DNA of 11,517 nucleotides from SIG469 sp964541215 (GTDB lineage: Bacteria; Bacillota; Clostridia; Oscillospirales; Oscillospiraceae): the NCBI GenBank assembly GCA_964541215.1, contig CAZIPP010000047.1, positions 1 through 11,517 of the forward strand. Reading direction: 5' to 3'. Under the pieces are notes generated by a model. The model searched no databases and was not told where the DNA came from. It worked only from the letters and a program-made list of their open reading frames with translations. The translations under genes and the position numbers were made by a program. Position 1 is the stretch's first letter, and each line of letters begins with the position of its first letter. Shown piece after piece: positions 8,635 through 11,517 of the stretch.

Positions 8635-8697
8635 GAGTATTGTTAATTTTTTGCTAATTTTTCTAAATTTTCTTATTGACATATTTGCTTATTGCAC

Positions 8698-8735
8698 AAA
8701 ATGCGCTCCACATTTGCCTTCCAATCGAGCATTTT
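8698..8735. repeat. Imperfect inverted repeat upstream of the ATPase promoter
   Basis: AAAAT-GC-GCTC (8698-8708) pairs with GAGC-ATTTT (8727-8735), with a 2-base bulge and an 18-base loop. It lies about 65 bases upstream of the candidate -35 and between two transcription units. It could be a regulator site or a decayed hairpin. No function can be assigned from sequence alone. Confidence 0.35.
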
Positions 8736-8764
8736 TGCCCATTTCCATCATGTTGCGACATACA

Positions 8765-8806
8765 AAAACAGGAAACAACAAATCAAATTATGTTGTTTCC
8801 TGTTTT
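8765..8806 (-). terminator. Intrinsic terminator of the metallo-hydrolase gene
   Basis: AAAACAGGAAACAACA (8765-8780) and TGTTGTTTCCTGTTTT (8791-8806) form a perfect 16-bp stem with a 10-base loop. On the minus strand the stem ends in a T run (TTTTTG) about 40 bases after the hydrolase stop codon at 8847. The plus-strand side also ends in TTTT but there is no plus-strand gene before it. The stem is A/T-heavy, so its strength comes from length rather than GC content. Confidence 0.8.
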
Positions 8807-8846
8807 ATCAACTAAGTAAAAATTGCAAAATCAGATCGCGCACAAT

Positions 8847-9740
8847 TCATTCCGATCTTACATAATACAGTTTAGCTCCCATAACCCGCGGTATCAATTT
8901 GCTTTGGTCACAAAGATGATCCACAAAGCTTCTGAGATTACGTTCATATACTCTGAATACATATATGCTTGTATTTTGACGAAGGTCAAACTCGATTATT
9001 ACCTTTTCCAGTATTTCCTCCAACGTCATAGGTCTGTCTATCAGATCGTAAATCCGTTTGGCGCAGTCTTCAAAGCATTTCTCATTCATGGCAATGAGTT
9101 CGGAAATATCTGAAACATATCCGCCATGTGCAAGAATATAACCTTCAGCACCTGTGCTTTTAAGCTTTTCTCTTGTTGTCTTATCTCTCCGGATAAGAAA
9201 TGAATATGGCAGCTTTGCAAGCTTACATTCCCGCTCAGACAAAAGCGCGTCAGCAAGATATAGCACGTTATCCGGCGTCATTATGCAAATCTGATCCATG
9301 GTATGTCCCGGAGCGTGAATGACGCCGAATTCTCTTTCTTCGATCGTCACAGAGGTACGATCCTTCTCCAACTTAAAATCCGCATCAAACAATATGTGGG
9401 AAAAGAGTTTTTCTATTTCTGTACTGCAAAACAAGTTATACCAGGCTTTCAGATTATCCGCGGATTCAAGGCAGCCTGCCTCGAAATGGGGCATATATAT
9501 TTTAGCTCCGCGTTGCTGATAGTATTGATTTGCTCCAACATGATCGGGATGAGCATGGGTGGAAATGACTGCCACTACCTCATAAGGTTCCAACAGGCTG
9601 ATAAGCTCACTCCGCTGCGGGTCTGTGTCCAGTCCACTGTCCAGCAGGACGACACGTTTTTCATCCACCATATAAAAGGGAACAGATATGCTCTTATCCG
9701 AAAGGCAATATGTATTTCCAAGTATGTGTTCTATCTTCAT
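8847..9740 (-). CDS. Metallo-beta-lactamase-fold hydrolase with C-terminal helical extension
   Basis: The 297-residue product is a cytoplasmic binuclear metal hydrolase; no signal peptide is seen. Metal ligands are all in place: THAHPDH (61-67, giving H62, H64, D66, H67), H146 in HAPGHTMDQ, D164 in LYLADAL, and H205 in ILAHGG. This is the glyoxalase II-like pattern. From about residue 237 (RPMTLEEILEKVI) the protein continues into a helical region ending in GAKLYYV, resembling the winged-helix-like tail found on LACTB2-type members. The substrate cannot be told from sequence; thioesters, lactones, phosphodiesters and RNA are all known for this superfamily. The ATG matches the natural start of the fold but its ribosome binding site is poorly placed (GGAAG, 13-14 bases away). 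It is followed by its own terminator, so it is separate from the ATPase operon. Confidence 0.9.
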   Translation of the reverse strand: MKIEHILGNTYCLSDKSISVPFYMVDEKRVVLLDSGLDTDPQRSELISLLEPYEVVAVISTHAHPDHVGANQYYQQRGAKIYMPHFEAGCLESADNLKAWYNLFCSTEIEKLFSHILFDADFKLEKDRTSVTIEEREFGVIHAPGHTMDQICIMTPDNVLYLADALLSERECKLAKLPYSFLIRRDKTTREKLKSTGAEGYILAHGGYVSDISELIAMNEKCFEDCAKRIYDLIDRPMTLEEILEKVIIEFDLRQNTSIYVFRVYERNLRSFVDHLCDQSKLIPRVMGAKLYYVRSE

Positions 9741-9749
9741 TGTGTACTG

Positions 9750-9767
9750 TTATTCTTCCGTTCTCAT
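9750..9767 (-). other. Possible five-codon leader ORF before the hydrolase
   Basis: GGAG (9780-9777) is spaced 9 bases from an ATG that opens a five-residue frame, MRTEE, with its stop 9 bases before the hydrolase ATG. The hydrolase itself has a poorly spaced site, so ribosomes loaded here might reinitiate downstream. It is equally likely to be chance, since the stretch overlaps decayed coding DNA. Confidence 0.25.
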
Positions 9768-9786
9768 TGTTATTATCTCCAGTGGG

Positions 9787-10135
9787 TCACCTTCGCTGCT
9801 TTGAGATCGTGTCCTTATCAATAAGCATCATCATGCAGCTTCTTCCGCCGGATTCTCTAAGCTGCCCGTTCATCATGGTTTTGGCAGTTTTTCGATTGTA
9901 AAGTCCGGTCATGCCGTCACGCTGAGCTTTCCGGAAAAGCTCCTGACGCAGCAGTTATCTCAAGGTCTTCAGACTCGTTCAATAATTTGTCATTATTGAT
10001 AGAAACCGTGTGAACATCAAAGCGCTCCATAATAACACCTCTGATGCATGAACCTGCTATCCGGGAATTTGAAACTGCACTCTTGACATATACATTTGTT
10101 TTTCTAACAGAACCATTATTGCACAAAGCAGCAAA
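9787..10135 (-). pseudogene. Remnant of a GGDEF-domain (diguanylate cyclase type) protein
   Basis: One minus-strand frame (9954-9787) reads LRQELFRKAQRDGMTGLYNR and continues through KTAKTMM to SCMMMLID before it breaks. This is the opening of a GGDEF domain (family pattern RDPLTGLYNR...ALLMIDID). After LID the frame is lost and stops. A neighbouring frame over the next bases reads HDLKAAKVTHW, which recalls the DDLKAVNDTYGHW that should come next, so a second frameshift is likely. The GGDEF signature itself and the rest of the domain (roughly 100 residues) are missing. Upstream, another frame (10135-9917) reads NGSVRKTNVYVKSAV and IRGVIMERFDV, weakly like the end of a PAS sensor domain, and would join the GGDEF part by a one-base shift near 9945. 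No start codon with a ribosome binding site is seen. It cannot make an active cyclase. Confidence 0.72.
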
Positions 10136-10193
10136 CTAATCAATGTTCATTTTAAAACTACTTACGATCATCAAATTGTCAGGTATCGAATTT

Positions 10194-10224
10194 ATGGTGT
10201 TTTTCAACAAATATTCAACACCAT
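10194..10224. repeat. Hairpin at the 3' end of feoA
   Basis: ATGGTGTT (10194-10201) pairs perfectly with AACACCAT (10217-10224), with a 15-base loop, and overlaps the last base of the feoA stop codon. No T run follows on the minus strand, so it does not look like a standard intrinsic terminator; it may protect the feoA transcript end or be chance. The loop contains two copies of TGTTGAA on the minus strand when the flank is included. Confidence 0.4.
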
Positions 10225-10442
10225 TATGACACGATTATTTCACACGCATCAGCCTTTCGCAAAGCAAAAATACTCCCGCAAACTTCATAAGCCGCGGGAT
10301 CCTGCCAGGGGCTTTCATAAAGGCAGCGGATACTCTCGCCCTCCTCCACTCCAAGCCTTTGAAGGCGGCTGAACAGTAAGTTAGTCGACTTTATTTTTTC
10401 TATCACCGCAGTTTGTCCGGGAACAAGTTCAGAAAGATTCAC
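10224..10442 (-). CDS. feoA: FeoA-family small protein (ferrous iron transport accessory)
   Basis: The 72-residue product is a single SH3-like FeoA domain: NLSELVPGQTAVIEKI at the start, RLQRLGVEEGESI (27-38), a central PWQDPAAYEVCG (45-56) and ALRKADACEIIV at the end. These match the family pattern RL..LGl..G, gdP..y.v, and lR..eA..I.V. FeoA is a cytoplasmic partner of the FeoB Fe2+ channel. The start is a GTG at 10442 with AGGGTG 5 bases away; a longer frame back to 10562 would overlap the divergent permease and has no family support. No feoB follows; instead there is decayed DNA. It may serve a FeoB elsewhere or act as a stand-alone FeoA-like regulator. No convincing Fur box was seen upstream. 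Confidence 0.85.
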   Translation of the reverse strand: MNLSELVPGQTAVIEKIKSTNLLFSRLQRLGVEEGESIRCLYESPWQDPAAYEVCGSIFALRKADACEIIVS

Positions 10443-10488
10443 AATATCACCCTGTATAATTATATTCACAAAAATAAAAAGTGTATGT

Positions 10489-10517
10489 TTGACTATCACA
10501 AATCGATTTGTTAGAAT
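10489..10517 (+). promoter_or_regulatory. Strong sigma-A promoter of the AEC permease
   Basis: TTGACT (10489-10494) and TAGAAT (10512-10517) are separated by exactly 17 bases; each differs from consensus by one base. Transcription would begin near 10524, so the leader is only about 14 bases and starts at or inside the ribosome binding site. This is the best promoter in the window. Confidence 0.75.
10498..10511. promoter_or_regulatory. Perfect 14-bp palindrome inside the promoter spacer (candidate operator)
   Basis: ACAAATCGATTTGT is its own reverse complement and fills the spacer between the -35 and -10 hexamers of the permease promoter, ending directly against the -10. A dimeric repressor bound here would block RNA polymerase. 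It lies about 56 bases upstream of the feoA start on the other strand and could affect both genes. The regulator is not in the window. Confidence 0.55.
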
Positions 10518-10537
10518 AACTTCGGAAGTGATATGAA

Positions 10538-11452
10538 TTGGAATTTCTAAGTATCTTTGCAAAGATGGCAGAACTGTTTCTGGTCATCGTTATAGGTTTT
10601 GCCGCGTTCAGGCTAAAGGCTGTTGACGCAAACACCAGCAAAATGCTGTCCCGCGTGGTTATATACATAACGCTGCCATGCTACATGATATCATCTGTAA
10701 CCGCCAGCGCCAGCATACCTTCCGGCGGTGAGATAATGAGCCTTCTGGCAGTAGCCATATTGTCTCAGGGGCTGCAGCTTGCTGTTGCTCTTATTCTGCC
10801 AAGGTTTATGGGTCTGCCTAAAGACAAGCGCGGAATATACAGCTTTATGACCGCTTTCGGCAACGTGGGCTTTATCGGTTTTCCTACTGTGACCGCCATA
10901 CTTGGTCAGGAAGCAGTTTTTGTGAATACAGTGCTTAACCTGCCTTTCAACGTTTTGTCCTACTCTGTCGGCGTTCTGTTCCTTGTAAGCGGTGATGAAA
11001 AGCCGGATATGAAACGTCTTATTTCCCCTGCCGCTGTGGCAGCCGTAGCCGCCCTGATACTGGCCTTTATCAAGCCCACCATCCCCAGCGTTATCAACAA
11101 CGCCATGACTCTTTGCGGTCAGGTAACAACACCGGCTGCACTTCTGATAATCGGTATGACGCTTGGTTCCATGCCCATAAAAGAGATGTTCGGCGGATGG
11201 CGAGTATATCTTGTGTCCTTCGTAAGGCTTATAGGGACTCCGCTGCTGTTGTTGCTGATACTCAGAACCTTCGTCACCGATCCGCTGGTACTGGCCTGCG
11301 CAGTCATTATATGCGGTATGCCGGTTGCCACAAATGGAACCATGCTGTGTCTTGAATACGGAGCAGATTCAAAAACCATGTCTCAGGCAACATTTATAAC
11401 CACCGTGTGCTTCCTGTTTACCACGCCCCTGCTGGCATTATTAGTTACTTAA
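10538..11452 (+). CDS. AEC (auxin efflux carrier)-family permease
   Basis: The 304-residue product is a full-length integral membrane transporter of the AEC family, whose bacterial members move small organic anions such as malate. About ten hydrophobic segments are visible, arranged as two five-helix repeats. The first repeat has the GNVGFIGFPT segment (108-117), a broken-helix motif of the family, and the second has the equivalent MPVATNGTML (261-270). The loop near 150-162 is the charged central linker between repeats. The start is TTG at 10538, with GGAAGTG 7 bases upstream; an ATG nine codons later lacks a ribosome binding site and would cut the first helix. Substrate cannot be deduced. 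It is transcribed away from feoA under its own strong promoter. Confidence 0.9.
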   Translation: MEFLSIFAKMAELFLVIVIGFAAFRLKAVDANTSKMLSRVVIYITLPCYMISSVTASASIPSGGEIMSLLAVAILSQGLQLAVALILPRFMGLPKDKRGIYSFMTAFGNVGFIGFPTVTAILGQEAVFVNTVLNLPFNVLSYSVGVLFLVSGDEKPDMKRLISPAAVAAVAALILAFIKPTIPSVINNAMTLCGQVTTPAALLIIGMTLGSMPIKEMFGGWRVYLVSFVRLIGTPLLLLLILRTFVTDPLVLACAVIICGMPVATNGTMLCLEYGADSKTMSQATFITTVCFLFTTPLLALLVT

Positions 11453-11517
11453 AATCAGCGAGCGCGTACACGGCACAACCTGTCCCTACGATATGCTCGG
11501 GGGATCATGCGTGATCG
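11453..11517. other. Downstream flank with repeat-like sequence at the window edge
   Basis: The 65 bases after the permease hold no gene start that can be supported. CACAACCTGTCCCTACG (11475-11490 region) resembles the type of short dispersed intergenic repeat often seen in clostridial genomes, and GATCA-TGCG-TGATC (11503-11516) is a small 5-bp hairpin. No T run follows inside the window, so a terminator for the permease is not visible. Confidence 0.25.

Noticed and set aside
8676..8704. Perfect TTGACA on the plus strand in the ATPase-hydrolase gap, as a plus-strand promoter
   Set aside because: No acceptable -10 lies 16-18 bases downstream (AAAATG/AAATGC/AATGCG) and there is no plus-strand gene ahead of it.
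9303..9824. Plus-strand open frame of 173 codons
   Set aside because: It lies antisense to the metallo-hydrolase, whose metal motifs are complete; the plus-strand translation shows no recognisable domain and no ribosome binding site.
10443..10537. Fur box controlling feoA
   Set aside because: No stretch resembles the GATAATGATAATCATTATC pattern; the only strong palindrome, ACAAATCGATTTGT, has a different core.
10443..10562. N-terminal extension of FeoA back to an ATG at 10562
   Set aside because: It would add 40 residues with no FeoA similarity, overlap the divergent permease start and its promoter, and ignore the well-placed GTG with its ribosome site.
1..11517. CRISPR arrays, tRNA/rRNA genes, insertion sequences, or an undescribed multi-gene defence system
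   Set aside because: No spaced direct repeats, cloverleaf-like segments, transposase motifs or clusters of unknown genes were seen; nearly all coding DNA belongs to known housekeeping families.

Overview
The window looks like a chromosomal segment of an anaerobic Gram-positive bacterium, most likely a Firmicute of the Clostridia (Ruminococcus/Oscillospiraceae-like). The grounds are a complete bacterial V/A-type ATPase operon in the Enterococcus hirae/Thermus gene order, strong purine-rich ribosome binding sites, frequent GTG/TTG starts, and a GGDEF fragment in clostridial style. The assignment is inferred from style, not from a database match.

Positions 34-8547 (minus strand) hold one tightly packed nine-gene operon. 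In transcription order it encodes subunits H (peripheral-stalk coiled coil), I (a-type membrane stator), K (c-ring), E, C, F, A (catalytic), B (regulatory) and D (central rotor). Gaps are -8 to +20 bases, so a single transcript from a promoter near 8606-8634 is likely. The sequence starts in what looks like one arm of the operon's terminator. All parts needed for a working rotary pump are present: A3B3 head, D/F shaft, C socket, K ring, I stator and E/H stalks. Subunit K keeps the polar and acidic residues that bind Na+ in the E. hirae ring, so I predict a sodium pump.

Positions 8566-8846 are AT-rich intergenic DNA with the operon promoter and a perfect 16-bp-stem hairpin that ends the next gene. 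A metallo-beta-lactamase-fold hydrolase (8847-9740, minus) follows. Upstream of it, 9741-10223 has no intact gene; it contains the decayed remains of a GGDEF (diguanylate cyclase type) protein broken over at least two frames. Then come a stand-alone feoA (10224-10442, minus) and, divergent from it, an AEC-family permease (10538-11452, plus) with a near-consensus promoter whose spacer is filled by a perfect 14-bp palindrome.

Most of the window is ordinary, well-known machinery. I do not see a new multi-gene system. The items most worth a second look are the predicted Na+ specificity, the operator-like palindrome between feoA and the permease, and the GGDEF remnant.
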